Shown: positions 6,993-13,933 of the stretch, one piece after another | Numbering within the stretch: the stretch's first letter is position 1 | Layout: each line of letters starts with the position of its first letter | DNA from: Saprospiraceae bacterium | Lineage (GTDB): Bacteria; Bacteroidota; Bacteroidia; Chitinophagales; Saprospiraceae | Reading direction: 5' to 3' | Assembly (NCBI GenBank): GCA_014379665.1 | Contig: JACMLK010000076.1 | Location: 1-20,491 of the forward strand | DNA length: 20,491 nucleotides | Program-made: the position numbers and the translations under genes | Notes under the pieces: model-generated | Told to the model about the DNA's origin: nothing | The model's input: the letters and a program-made list of their open reading frames with translations, nothing else | Databases searched by the model: none

Positions 6993-8741
6993 TTACCCTA
7001 GTTTTTCTAAATTAATTTTACTGATCTCAATGTATATCAGTCCATCTATGGCATCATTAAACGCTGTATCTACATTGAATGCCAGAAGTTTTGCATTCTG
7101 AAGAAGATACTTTTTGATCAGCACAGGTATTTTGAGACCCTGAGGTTCTAATTCTTCAATTAGTCTATCTACGGACCTGATACTTTCAAATTGGGATGAT
7201 CCGATCAAATCAGCATCTTTTTTTGTTAGCATACTTCTAAATGGTTTTTTGGCTGCCACATACAATGCGAGATCACTGTCAAAATGATGTTTTGAAAAAT
7301 ATTCGACCATCATTGATCTGCTGTAATAAGAATAACTGTTGCTGATACTGGCGGCCCCTATCAGATACTTATATTCAGGAAAGGATGTAGCAATCTTTTC
7401 TATCCCCTTCCAAAGCAGGAATAATGGCATAGGTCTTTGCTGATATGGTTTTGCTACAAATGCACGCCCCATTTCTATTGATTCGTTCATTACATCATGC
7501 ATCGGGCCGTAGAGATAAAATAATTCACTCATATAAAAGCCGCTCATGCCATACATTTTTTTTATTTCTTTCCCAAGTCCCAATCTATAAGCACCCGCCA
7601 GCTGACATGCTGATTTGTCCCATAATATCAGGTGATGGTAGTAGGCATCATATTTGTCTACATCGGTTGCCTTACCTGTTCCTTCACCGGCATCCCTGAA
7701 AGTGATTTCACGCAATCTCCCCAATTCTGCCAGAATCATCGGATAATCATCCAGTTTGGTAAAATATAAGGCATAATGACCACTTTCGAACAGTATTTTT
7801 TGATCCTGTCTGAGCAATGAAAAATCCCGTTCTAAATGTTCTGGTGAAATCCTTGCTAATACCGGTTGGTGACCTTTTTTAAACTTACTGATATCAAGTT
7901 CAAAAAATTTACGCTTCCTGAATACATTTCCCAATATATAGGTCTTGTGCCGGATGTGATCAGATAATACATCAATATCCTTCATACTATCCTGTGTGGT
8001 GACAGATATAGGGTTCCCTATCCTGACCTTTATAGTTTTATCGTAGCTATTGAGCATTTCTGAGGGTAATTTTGCAGTCCTGAGGTAACCATTGACCCCT
8101 GCCATAATATAAAAAAGGTCACTGTTTCTTGCGTTAAAAAACATAGGGATGACCGGAACACCAGCTTTTTTAATCAGCTTAATCATACTCACATCCCACT
8201 TTTTGTCATCAATCCTACCACCAATCCCTTTCTGACGCACAGAAACTTCACCGGCCGGAAAAATACCTAAAGGAAAACCTGATTTCAGTTGATCCAGCGC
8301 AGTCCTGATTCCACCAAAACTGTGATATAATTCTTTGTTATGTTCAAATGGGTTTACCGGACAAACATATCTGTCCAAAGGTTGAACCAGTTTTAAAAGG
8401 TAATTAGCTATGATCTTGCTTTCAGGGTGATGAAGAAGCATTATTTTCAACATGATCAGTCCATCAATGCCACCGAGCGGGTGGTTGGATACTAAAATAA
8501 AAGGACCTGATGCCGGTAGTCTTTTAAGGTCATTTTCTGAAATTTCTATTCGAATAGATAATTTGTCCAGGATAGCATCAATAAAAGCCAATCCTTCAAG
8601 ATGACAATGCTGATCATAGAGTTGATTCAACGCATTGATACCAAGGATGTCCATCATTGTTTTAGTTACAGACGTCCCTAAAACACCATATCTCTGGAGC
8701 CGGAGGTTTCGGACTATATCAGTTTCAGTTACTATTGGCAT
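6993..8741 (-). CDS. olsF: Bifunctional O-/N-acyltransferase fusion, OlsF type (ornithine or glycine lipid synthesis)
   Basis: A 582-residue protein with two acyltransferase domains. Residues about 60-270 are a PlsC-like O-acyltransferase: NHPLGGIDG (H87, D93) is the H-x5-D catalytic variant, FPAGE (161-165) the glycerophosphate-acyltransferase-type motif, and VPVIPMFF (195-202) follows. Residues about 300-500 are a GNAT-fold N-acyltransferase of the OlsB/hemolysin-like type, with LREITFRDAGEGTG and ELFYLYGPMHDVMNESIEMGR split by short linkers. This order equals OlsF, in which the C-terminal domain makes the N-acyl amino acid and the N-terminal domain adds the second acyl chain. The products are phosphorus-free aminolipids: ornithine lipids in OlsF, glycine lipids by GlsB/GlsA in Bacteroides. 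Which amino acid is used cannot be told. It is first in an operon with two glycosyltransferases. The symbol states the family, not proven substrate. Confidence 0.8.
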   Translation of the reverse strand: MPIVTETDIVRNLRLQRYGVLGTSVTKTMMDILGINALNQLYDQHCHLEGLAFIDAILDKLSIRIEISENDLKRLPASGPFILVSNHPLGGIDGLIMLKIMLLHHPESKIIANYLLKLVQPLDRYVCPVNPFEHNKELYHSFGGIRTALDQLKSGFPLGIFPAGEVSVRQKGIGGRIDDKKWDVSMIKLIKKAGVPVIPMFFNARNSDLFYIMAGVNGYLRTAKLPSEMLNSYDKTIKVRIGNPISVTTQDSMKDIDVLSDHIRHKTYILGNVFRKRKFFELDISKFKKGHQPVLARISPEHLERDFSLLRQDQKILFESGHYALYFTKLDDYPMILAELGRLREITFRDAGEGTGKATDVDKYDAYYHHLILWDKSACQLAGAYRLGLGKEIKKMYGMSGFYMSELFYLYGPMHDVMNESIEMGRAFVAKPYQQRPMPLFLLWKGIEKIATSFPEYKYLIGAASISNSYSYYSRSMMVEYFSKHHFDSDLALYVAAKKPFRSMLTKKDADLIGSSQFESIRSVDRLIEELEPQGLKIPVLIKKYLLQNAKLLAFNVDTAFNDAIDGLIYIEISKINLEKLG

Positions 8742-8759
8742 TCGTTGGCAATTATATCA

Positions 8760-8804
8760 TAAAAGTACCATATGATTATTAAGCCAATGAGTTGTTAAAG
8801 TTAA
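8760..8804 (-). promoter_or_regulatory. OlsF operon promoter with 11-bp phased TTAA repeats (Pho-box-like)
   Basis: Read on the minus strand: TTAACT (8804-8799), a degenerate unit at 8793-8788, TTAATA (8782-8777), then 9 bases and TACTTTTA (8767-8760, one mismatch to TAnnTTTG) followed by TG. It aligns without gaps to the TonB receptor promoter, including an identical CATTGGCTTAA at 8789-8779. I count 33 identities in 48 positions. Transcription would start near 8753, giving a leader of about 12 bases. Confidence 0.55.
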
Positions 8805-8807
8805 CAA
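8792..8807. promoter_or_regulatory. 16-bp palindrome in the OlsF promoter region
   Basis: TTGTTAA-AG-TTAACAA, perfect 7-bp arms around a 2-bp centre. It overlaps the most upstream TTAACT unit of the OlsF promoter, so it may be an operator for a dimeric regulator or simply two opposed TTAACA half-sites. Confidence 0.4.
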
Positions 8808-8830
8808 TGGGTTATATTTTCAGAATCAAA

Positions 8831-8914
8831 TTAGCGAGTTAGCAGGTTAGCAAGTTAGCGAGTTAGCAGGTTAGCGAGTTAGTAAGTTAGTAAGTAAGTT
8901 AGTAAGTTAGCAGG
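8831..8914. repeat. 8-bp tandem repeat array (TTAGYRRG units)
   Basis: Ten units of 8 bp plus one 4-bp partial unit (TAAG at 8895-8898). The variants TTAGCGAG, TTAGCAGG, TTAGCAAG and TTAGTAAG are arranged in part as higher-order repeats. The array sits about 90 bp upstream of the OlsF start and just upstream of its promoter. Octamer arrays change length by slippage without frame constraints in non-coding DNA, so a change here could alter promoter geometry. No CRISPR-like spacing. Confidence 0.85.
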
Positions 8915-8995
8915 ATAGTATTTTAACATTTTAACAAATAAACAAACACATCAATTGGGTATACTGATTCAGGATATGCTCCAAATGCCGACTAT

Positions 8996-9027
8996 AAAAA
9001 AAAAGAGCCGATGTTGCCATCAGCTCT
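8996..9027 (-). terminator. Rho-independent terminator after the lipoprotein gene
   Basis: On the minus strand a 10-bp stem (AGAGCTGATG with CATCGGCTCT, one T-G pair) closes a GCAA tetraloop and is followed by a run of nine U residues. It starts 56 bases after the lipoprotein stop codon and separates this transcription unit from the OlsF operon. Confidence 0.9.
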
Positions 9028-9082
9028 CTTATCTAATAATACAAAACAATTATAAGTGTCCTGAAATAAGCACTTATATTTC

Positions 9083-10402
9083 TTAATAATCTGTATTTTG
9101 AGGATCCCAGTTGGCCCACCCGTCTGTCCAATCTGAAGTGCTGAAAGCTCCAACTGCAGTATTGGCTTCAAATCCTGCAGGAAGTGTCACTCCACCTGTC
9201 AATAAGGTGGAACCTGTGATTGGCAGCAAACCAGGTTTTCCGGTAGCTGCATTGTAAGTAGCGTTTAATCCCAACGTAGAGGGGTCAATACCAAATATAT
9301 TTTTTCTTGATGCTTCTTTTAATTTTACTTCATCACCGGCAACTATACCTTTGGTCATACCGGCCAGAATCAATCCTCTGAAATCTGATTTGTCATTGAC
9401 AAAATTTGCTTGTGTAGCAGCATCACCAAGTTCGAATCCACCCTTAGGGAAGGCACCGACCACTAATGAGTTGAAGACGGAAAGGGCAGAATTTCTTCTC
9501 AATCTGAATCCTGACCTGAATTTAGCATCCGGTGTTCCTTCTGCGATGATGATCGAAATATTGGCAAACTTACAGCTTGTCTGAGGCAAAGCATCTGACC
9601 CTGAAGCGTCATTGTCCGATTCAAATCCGTTTGAGTCAGAACAAGTACATTGATCCGCTACTTTGGAGTCTCTGTATGCCAGTCCGTATTGTACATTTCC
9701 GGAATAACCCCAGTCTGTATCAAAGTCATCATCCAGGTTTTTATAAGATATCAGATATTTGGCGTTAACATTTCCACCAAACCATTCGATTCCATCATCG
9801 CCATTTTGAGTGACCTGTACATACTCAATCGTAGTACCTTTGCCTACCCCACCTAGTGTTAGTCCATTTACTTCTTTATCCGTTTCGAAAGCGATTCCTC
9901 CGAATTCTATTCTTACGTATTTGATGATACCGGAGTTGTCATTTTCTTCACTTCCACCAAATGTCGAAATATTTTCTCCTTCGATTGTGGCAGGAGTTTT
10001 GTTGACTTTCCCTTTGCCCAACACGATTATACCGCCCCAGTCACCATAATTTCTTGACCCTTTTGCCTGGTTTGAAGTAAATACGATAGGTTTAAGTTTG
10101 GTACCTTCAGCTATAATTTTAGCCCCTGGTTTGATGATCAGGGTAGCTTTGGTCGATTTATCACCTTTGATGATTGTACCCGGCTCTATGGTCAAAGTGG
10201 CACCTGCTTCTACATACACAAATCCTTCCAGGAGGTACTTGTTTTTAGCTGCCCAGGTCGTGTTGGTGGTGATAGATCCTTTTATGGTCAGGTTTTCACC
10301 TGGCACTATTGGATCATCGTCATCATCATCCCGTCCGCAAGATGAAAAAGTAAGACCTGCTGCTACTATCAGAAATGCAAATAATTTTAAACTGAACTTC
10401 AT
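9083..10402 (-). CDS. Surface-exposed beta-helix lipoprotein, partner of the TonB receptor
   Basis: A 439-residue lipoprotein. The signal peptide ends in TFSSC, so lipidation is at C22. The residues after it, GRDDDDDDP, are an acidic stretch like the lipoprotein export signal that sends Bacteroidota lipoproteins to the cell surface. A beta-helix-like body follows, with repeated hydrophobic strands (TLTIEPGTIIKG, TLIIKPGAKIIAEG, DWGGIIVLGKG) and Asp/Asn-rich turns. Two Cys close together (CTC, about residue 250) may form a disulfide with a third Cys nearby. The C-terminus WANWDPQNTDY is typical of a Bacteroidota family often misnamed multidrug transporter, usually found beside TonB receptors; no transporter features are present. 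It lies 87 bases after the receptor gene and was probably co-transcribed with it. Likely role: ligand capture at the cell surface for the receptor; ligand unknown. Confidence 0.75.
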   Translation of the reverse strand: MKFSLKLFAFLIVAAGLTFSSCGRDDDDDDPIVPGENLTIKGSITTNTTWAAKNKYLLEGFVYVEAGATLTIEPGTIIKGDKSTKATLIIKPGAKIIAEGTKLKPIVFTSNQAKGSRNYGDWGGIIVLGKGKVNKTPATIEGENISTFGGSEENDNSGIIKYVRIEFGGIAFETDKEVNGLTLGGVGKGTTIEYVQVTQNGDDGIEWFGGNVNAKYLISYKNLDDDFDTDWGYSGNVQYGLAYRDSKVADQCTCSDSNGFESDNDASGSDALPQTSCKFANISIIIAEGTPDAKFRSGFRLRRNSALSVFNSLVVGAFPKGGFELGDAATQANFVNDKSDFRGLILAGMTKGIVAGDEVKLKEASRKNIFGIDPSTLGLNATYNAATGKPGLLPITGSTLLTGGVTLPAGFEANTAVGAFSTSDWTDGWANWDPQNTDY

Positions 10403-10489
10403 GTTGAAAAAATTTTAAATGGTTTATTAATCAATATTTTAAGTTACTTTTTATTACTTACAAATCTGTGGCGGCAACAATTAACCAGG

Positions 10490-13255
10490 TTAGAATTTAT
10501 AATTCACCCCCATATAGAAGTTTGACCCTCTTCTGAATTCCTGAAATACGCCGTCAGAATCTGTAATTTTATTATCTCTATTGGTGTCCTGTACCAATTT
10601 AAATGGCTGATTGAATATATCCTGTGCTCCTGCTTTGAATTCAAGACGGCCGAATGTTTTGGAAATATTAAAATCCACTACATTTCTGGGCATTTCAAAT
10701 ACGTTGGAACTCAATACATTATCTCCGATCACATATATTCTCTGTCCTACTACATTGTACAGCACATTTGCCTGTAAACCTGCCTCAGGTAAGGTATAAA
10801 ACAATCCCGCATTGACTAGATAAGGAGATTGTCCCTGAAGAAATCTGCTGTAATCGCTCAGACCACTAACCACCACATTGCTGCTGATCAGAGATGCATT
10901 AAACAGGACCATAAAATTTTCCGTAAGATTTTTTCTCACTTCGATTTCTACTCCTGTGGACTGTGCAGACTCAGAATTGGCTACTGTGAAAGCGACAGTA
11001 CTACCATTGTAGAACACGGCTGCTTCTATAGGATTATGAAACTTTTTGTAAAATGCCCCAATCGTGATCAATTCTCCTTTGGAAGGATAGAAATCATATC
11101 TCAGGTCAAAATTGTGTATCGTAGCCACCTTGATATCTCTGTTACCTCTTCGGGACACATCAAAAATAAAGTCATAATATGTAAATGGAGCCAATTCTCT
11201 GAATTCCGGTCGGTTGACCGTAGTACCGTATGCCAATCTAACCAAATGTTTTTCATTCAGTTTGTACGTCGCATTAAGAGATGGCATCGGGCTGAATATA
11301 CCGTTGTTTACATCCACTTTTTGTCCGCCACCTCGTTCCCTGCTCTGAAGCATTTGTTGGTTGTATTCACCTCTCATACCAATAGTGGTATTAAATCTTG
11401 AAGTGAATGGAATATAAAAACTTATATAAGCGGCATTTAGCATATTCTGTGCCGTGTATTTATCATCAAAATTTGTACCTTCAGAGTAAAAAACTCTCGA
11501 TGACCTTAGATTGTCATTGGTGAAAAATTCCTCAGGATTCTGAGAAGTAATGTCAGCAGAAACCCTGTTGGGATTTACGATACCAAACCATCTTGCCTTG
11601 AAATATCTGTCCTTGTATTCGGAATACACTCCAAATTTCAGGGTCTTATTTTGCTCGGCATCGCTGTGTATAGTGCCTATGATTTTATCGAAAGTAGCCG
11701 TTCCGGTGATCACAAATTCATCCATGTTTGACCAGAATCTGGCAGCCTGCTGGAGGGTTGGTGACTCGAATTGCTGAAGATCTATTCTGTAGGCGTGATC
11801 AGAACCCAACTCTCTGGATGAAGTAAATCTTCTGAAATCCGGTTCCGACCTTTTGGTATATCCGAATCCTCCGATCCATTTTAGTCTGGTATGGTCATTC
11901 AATTCATGTGTGCCGTTAATCTGACTGGACAGGATGCTTTTCTGTTCATACCTGAAAGACTGATTGGAAATTTCCAGACCGTTTTCAAATAATTGTCCTG
12001 TTCTTAATACGGTCTCTTTGGTAGCCAGTTGGTTGAAAATATTTCTGAATTCGATCTTGTTTTTTGGATTAAGTATGAGTGCCCAATTGCTCATAGCTCC
12101 AAGTCTTACATTATTGGTATAATTATCATCATTAAATGTGCTTTGTACAGATTCATCATACAGGAATCTGTTTTGCACCATTTGCTGAAAAGAATTTGTA
12201 TTGGAGTAGTTGACATAAGAGATATTGGTCAATTCCTTATCGCCGATAAAAAATCTTTTAGTGTAATTGATATTGGCTCTGACATCCGGCATGATCGTTT
12301 TGCTTTGCACGTCATAGTAAGGATTGAGATTTTTAAAATTTTCAATCATGGCTTCCGTACCTGCATTCACAATTACACTTTTTGTGGATGGAAAACCGGA
12401 AGGCAGGTCTCTGAATTTACTTCCAAATCCAAGCGCATCAGACGTACTTCCTTTATAATCAGTTACGACATTGCCTGTAGCATTTCCTCTGTAACCCAGG
12501 GTAACTCCAAAAGACAAATGATCACCATCAGGTACTGTTTTGGTATATATTTTGATTGCACCACCCGCTATATCACCCGGTAAATCTGCTGAAGGTGATT
12601 TAAAGACCATCATCCTGTCTATAGCAGAACTTGGGATCAGGTCGAAGGAAAATGATTTGACATCCACTTCTGTAGAAGGTGTGATGACATCATTTAACAA
12701 CACAGTATTATATCTTTCATTTAGCCCTCTTATGACAATAAATCTATCATCAAATATCGATACTCCGGGTACTCTTCTTACCACCTGAGAAGCATCTCTG
12801 TCCTGTGTTTTGGTTATTTGTTGTGAAGAAACACCGACGGCAATGTTGGCTAATTGTTTTATTTCGGATACGACAGATACTTCCGTGTCAGTTTTCCTTG
12901 CTGCCTTTACTTCTACAGCATCCAGTAGCAAACTGCTTTCATCCAGTCCCGTTTCAATGATGGTTGATTTGCCTGATTCGACACGTACCTTGTCAATTTC
13001 AAGATTAGCATATCCAATACTCGAGATAATAATGAGGTACATTCCCGCATTCAGATTTTGAATTTCAAAATTGCCGTCGAAGTCAGTAGTGGTTCCAGTC
13101 TCAGTACCTGCTACCAAAATAGTGGCACCAATCATGGGTTCGTTGGATTTGTTGTCTTTTATATGCCCCTTGAGGCTTCCGGTCTGAGCTGACATCATCT
13201 GACAGGCCAAGACAAAGATGAAAAGACTACATCTACATTTCAGGTTCATAATCAT
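10490..13255 (-). CDS. TonB-dependent outer-membrane receptor with CarboxypepD_reg-like domain
   Basis: A 921-residue receptor. A signal peptide (about residues 1-24, ending MSAQ) precedes a carboxypeptidase-regulatory-like domain (25-110: GSLKGHIKDNKSNEPMIGAT, FDGNFEI). The plug follows at about 118-240, with VRRVPGVSIFDDRFIVIRG, NTVLLNDV and DLPGDIAGGAIKI. The rest is a beta-barrel ending in FYMGVNYKF, with the terminal aromatic residue required for barrel insertion. I saw no clear TonB box. There are two candidate ATGs (13255 and 13249); both precede the signal peptide. It is followed by a surface lipoprotein gene, as in other receptor/lipoprotein uptake pairs. It is not SusC-like in size or partner, so a glycan role is not implied. 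The promoter suggests tight control, and phosphate or organophosphate uptake is a hypothesis only. Confidence 0.9.
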   Translation of the reverse strand: MIMNLKCRCSLFIFVLACQMMSAQTGSLKGHIKDNKSNEPMIGATILVAGTETGTTTDFDGNFEIQNLNAGMYLIIISSIGYANLEIDKVRVESGKSTIIETGLDESSLLLDAVEVKAARKTDTEVSVVSEIKQLANIAVGVSSQQITKTQDRDASQVVRRVPGVSIFDDRFIVIRGLNERYNTVLLNDVITPSTEVDVKSFSFDLIPSSAIDRMMVFKSPSADLPGDIAGGAIKIYTKTVPDGDHLSFGVTLGYRGNATGNVVTDYKGSTSDALGFGSKFRDLPSGFPSTKSVIVNAGTEAMIENFKNLNPYYDVQSKTIMPDVRANINYTKRFFIGDKELTNISYVNYSNTNSFQQMVQNRFLYDESVQSTFNDDNYTNNVRLGAMSNWALILNPKNKIEFRNIFNQLATKETVLRTGQLFENGLEISNQSFRYEQKSILSSQINGTHELNDHTRLKWIGGFGYTKRSEPDFRRFTSSRELGSDHAYRIDLQQFESPTLQQAARFWSNMDEFVITGTATFDKIIGTIHSDAEQNKTLKFGVYSEYKDRYFKARWFGIVNPNRVSADITSQNPEEFFTNDNLRSSRVFYSEGTNFDDKYTAQNMLNAAYISFYIPFTSRFNTTIGMRGEYNQQMLQSRERGGGQKVDVNNGIFSPMPSLNATYKLNEKHLVRLAYGTTVNRPEFRELAPFTYYDFIFDVSRRGNRDIKVATIHNFDLRYDFYPSKGELITIGAFYKKFHNPIEAAVFYNGSTVAFTVANSESAQSTGVEIEVRKNLTENFMVLFNASLISSNVVVSGLSDYSRFLQGQSPYLVNAGLFYTLPEAGLQANVLYNVVGQRIYVIGDNVLSSNVFEMPRNVVDFNISKTFGRLEFKAGAQDIFNQPFKLVQDTNRDNKITDSDGVFQEFRRGSNFYMGVNYKF

Positions 13256-13285
13256 TTGTTTTTATTTTGTATAAATTAGATGCCA

Positions 13286-13330
13286 CAAAGGTAGAATGTC
13301 AATGTTAAGCCAATGTTAAGTCTGAGTTAA
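13286..13330 (-). promoter_or_regulatory. TonB receptor promoter with three 11-bp direct repeats (Pho-box-like)
   Basis: On the minus strand: TTAACT (13330-13325), TTAACA (13319-13314) and TTAACA (13308-13303), each exactly 11 bp apart. The last two units share TTAACATTG. Nine bases later comes TACCTTTG (13293-13286), a perfect TAnnTTTG. A -33 TTG at 13313-13311 with 17-base spacing lies inside the middle unit. Start near 13279, leader about 24 bases. Repeats overlapping the -33 region suggest an activator. Confidence 0.7.
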
Positions 13331-13608
13331 CTATATAAAAATTTATATTTGTAATGGATTAGAATCAGGATATTATTTGGTGAGAGTCTGGACTTTTTAA
13401 CCGAAACAAATTATAATTTCAAAATCATGCCATAGATCATTTAAGTTTATGAGTAGTCTCAAATGTGGTGAATTAATGTGATGTTATTGAAAATAGGTTA
13501 CATTCTTTTAAATAAAGAAATTCCCAAAACAAAAGATAGTCTTAAAAAGGTACACTTCATTGGATGTAATTAAATCTGGTAACATCAGAAGATTTATACA
13601 TAAAATTA

Positions 13609-13638
13609 TTTGACTATAACTTAACTAAATTACCTTTG
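13609..13638 (+). promoter_or_regulatory. Consensus promoter in front of the broken tRNA
   Basis: TTTG (13609-13612), 18 bases, TACCTTTG (13631-13638). The -7 element lies 16 bases before the tRNA-like sequence, the same distance as at the intact tRNA-Arg, so it looks like an inherited tRNA promoter. Confidence 0.75.
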
Positions 13639-13654
13639 TGTTCATTTTATCAAT

Positions 13655-13727
13655 GGCCTCCAAGTTCAACTGGATAGAATATCAGACCTGCATGACCACT
13701 ATGTAGTAGGCGGGCAGGTTTCGGCTC
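13655..13727 (+). pseudogene. Broken tRNA-Arg copy: intact 5' half, 32-base insertion, no 3' half
   Basis: Bases 13655-13686 match the first 32 bases of the intact tRNA-Arg at 13824 except at positions 7 and 8, covering the 5' acceptor strand, the whole D arm and the 5' anticodon stem. Then 32 unrelated GC-rich bases follow (13687-13718), with CCTGC at one end and GCAGG at the other. Nine bases of the anticodon loop and stem (TTTCGGCTC, 13719-13727) then resume. After that the tRNA match ends: no T arm and no 3' acceptor strand can be found. It cannot fold as a tRNA. An intron is unlikely because the 3' half is missing; an old tandem duplicate that was disrupted is the better reading. Confidence 0.7.
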
Positions 13728-13777
13728 GTGACCATTCGCTATATAATATACTTGATAAGTTCTTAGGCACGTATCCG

Positions 13778-13807
13778 TTTTCATCTCAGAATTAATATTT
13801 ATATTTG
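13778..13807 (+). promoter_or_regulatory. Promoter of the intact tRNA-Arg
   Basis: TTTT at 13778-13781 as weak -33 element, 18 bases, then TATATTTG at 13800-13807, a perfect TAnnTTTG. It lies 16 bases before the tRNA. Confidence 0.65.
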
Positions 13808-13823
13808 CCCTCTATTTAAATCC

Positions 13824-13897
13824 GGCCTCATAGTTCAACTGGATAGAATATCAGATTTCGGCTCTGAGGGTTGGGGGTTCGAATCCTCCTGAGGTCA
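13824..13897 (+). tRNA. tRNA-Arg (anticodon TCG)
   Basis: A full cloverleaf of 74 bases: acceptor GGCCTCA with TGAGGTC (one G-T pair), D stem GTTC/GAAT, anticodon stem TCAGA/TCTGA with loop TTTCGGC (anticodon TCG, reading CGA), T stem GGGGG/CCTCC with loop TTCGAAT, discriminator A. CCA is not encoded. It has its own promoter upstream and a strong terminator immediately downstream. Confidence 0.93.
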
Positions 13898-13901
13898 CAT
13901 C

Positions 13902-13933
13902 ATGGTGTAGTACAAAACTACACCATTTTTTTT
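13902..13933 (+). terminator. Rho-independent terminator of the tRNA-Arg gene
   Basis: Perfect 10-bp stem ATGGTGTAGT/ACTACACCAT with loop ACAAA, followed by eight T residues (13926-13933). It begins 5 bases after the tRNA. Confidence 0.93.

Larger units (their letters stand above)
8742..9082. other. Intergenic region: OlsF operon promoter, octamer repeat and upstream terminator
   Basis: The 341 bases between the lipoprotein gene's stop and the OlsF start hold, from the OlsF side, a repeat-bearing promoter (8760-8804), a 16-bp palindrome (8792-8807), an 8-bp tandem repeat array (8831-8914) and the lipoprotein gene's terminator (8996-9027). No coding frame of note. Confidence 0.6.
13256..13654. 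other. Intergenic region: TonB receptor promoter on one side, tRNA promoter on the other
   Basis: The receptor promoter occupies 13286-13330 and the promoter of the broken tRNA 13609-13638. In between (13342-13608) I see only AT-rich DNA with no credible frame, RNA fold or repeat. Confidence 0.5.

Noticed and set aside
8831..8914. CRISPR-like array
   Set aside because: Units are 8 bp, contiguous and without spacers.
13610..13638. TTGACT and TTAACT 11 bp apart before the broken tRNA as a further Pho-like site
   Set aside because: The distance to the -7 element is 4 bases instead of 9, and it is a tRNA promoter. It warns that two phased TTAA-like units can occur by chance; three or more units with fixed spacing were required.
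13687..13718. tRNA intron in the anticodon arm
   Set aside because: The 3' half of the tRNA (T arm and acceptor strand) is absent after the insert, so splicing could not give a tRNA.
3304..13727. Shared GGCAGGT in the GC-rich island at 3304 and in the tRNA insert as copies of one mobile repeat
   Set aside because: The common string is too short, and the flanking bases do not align.
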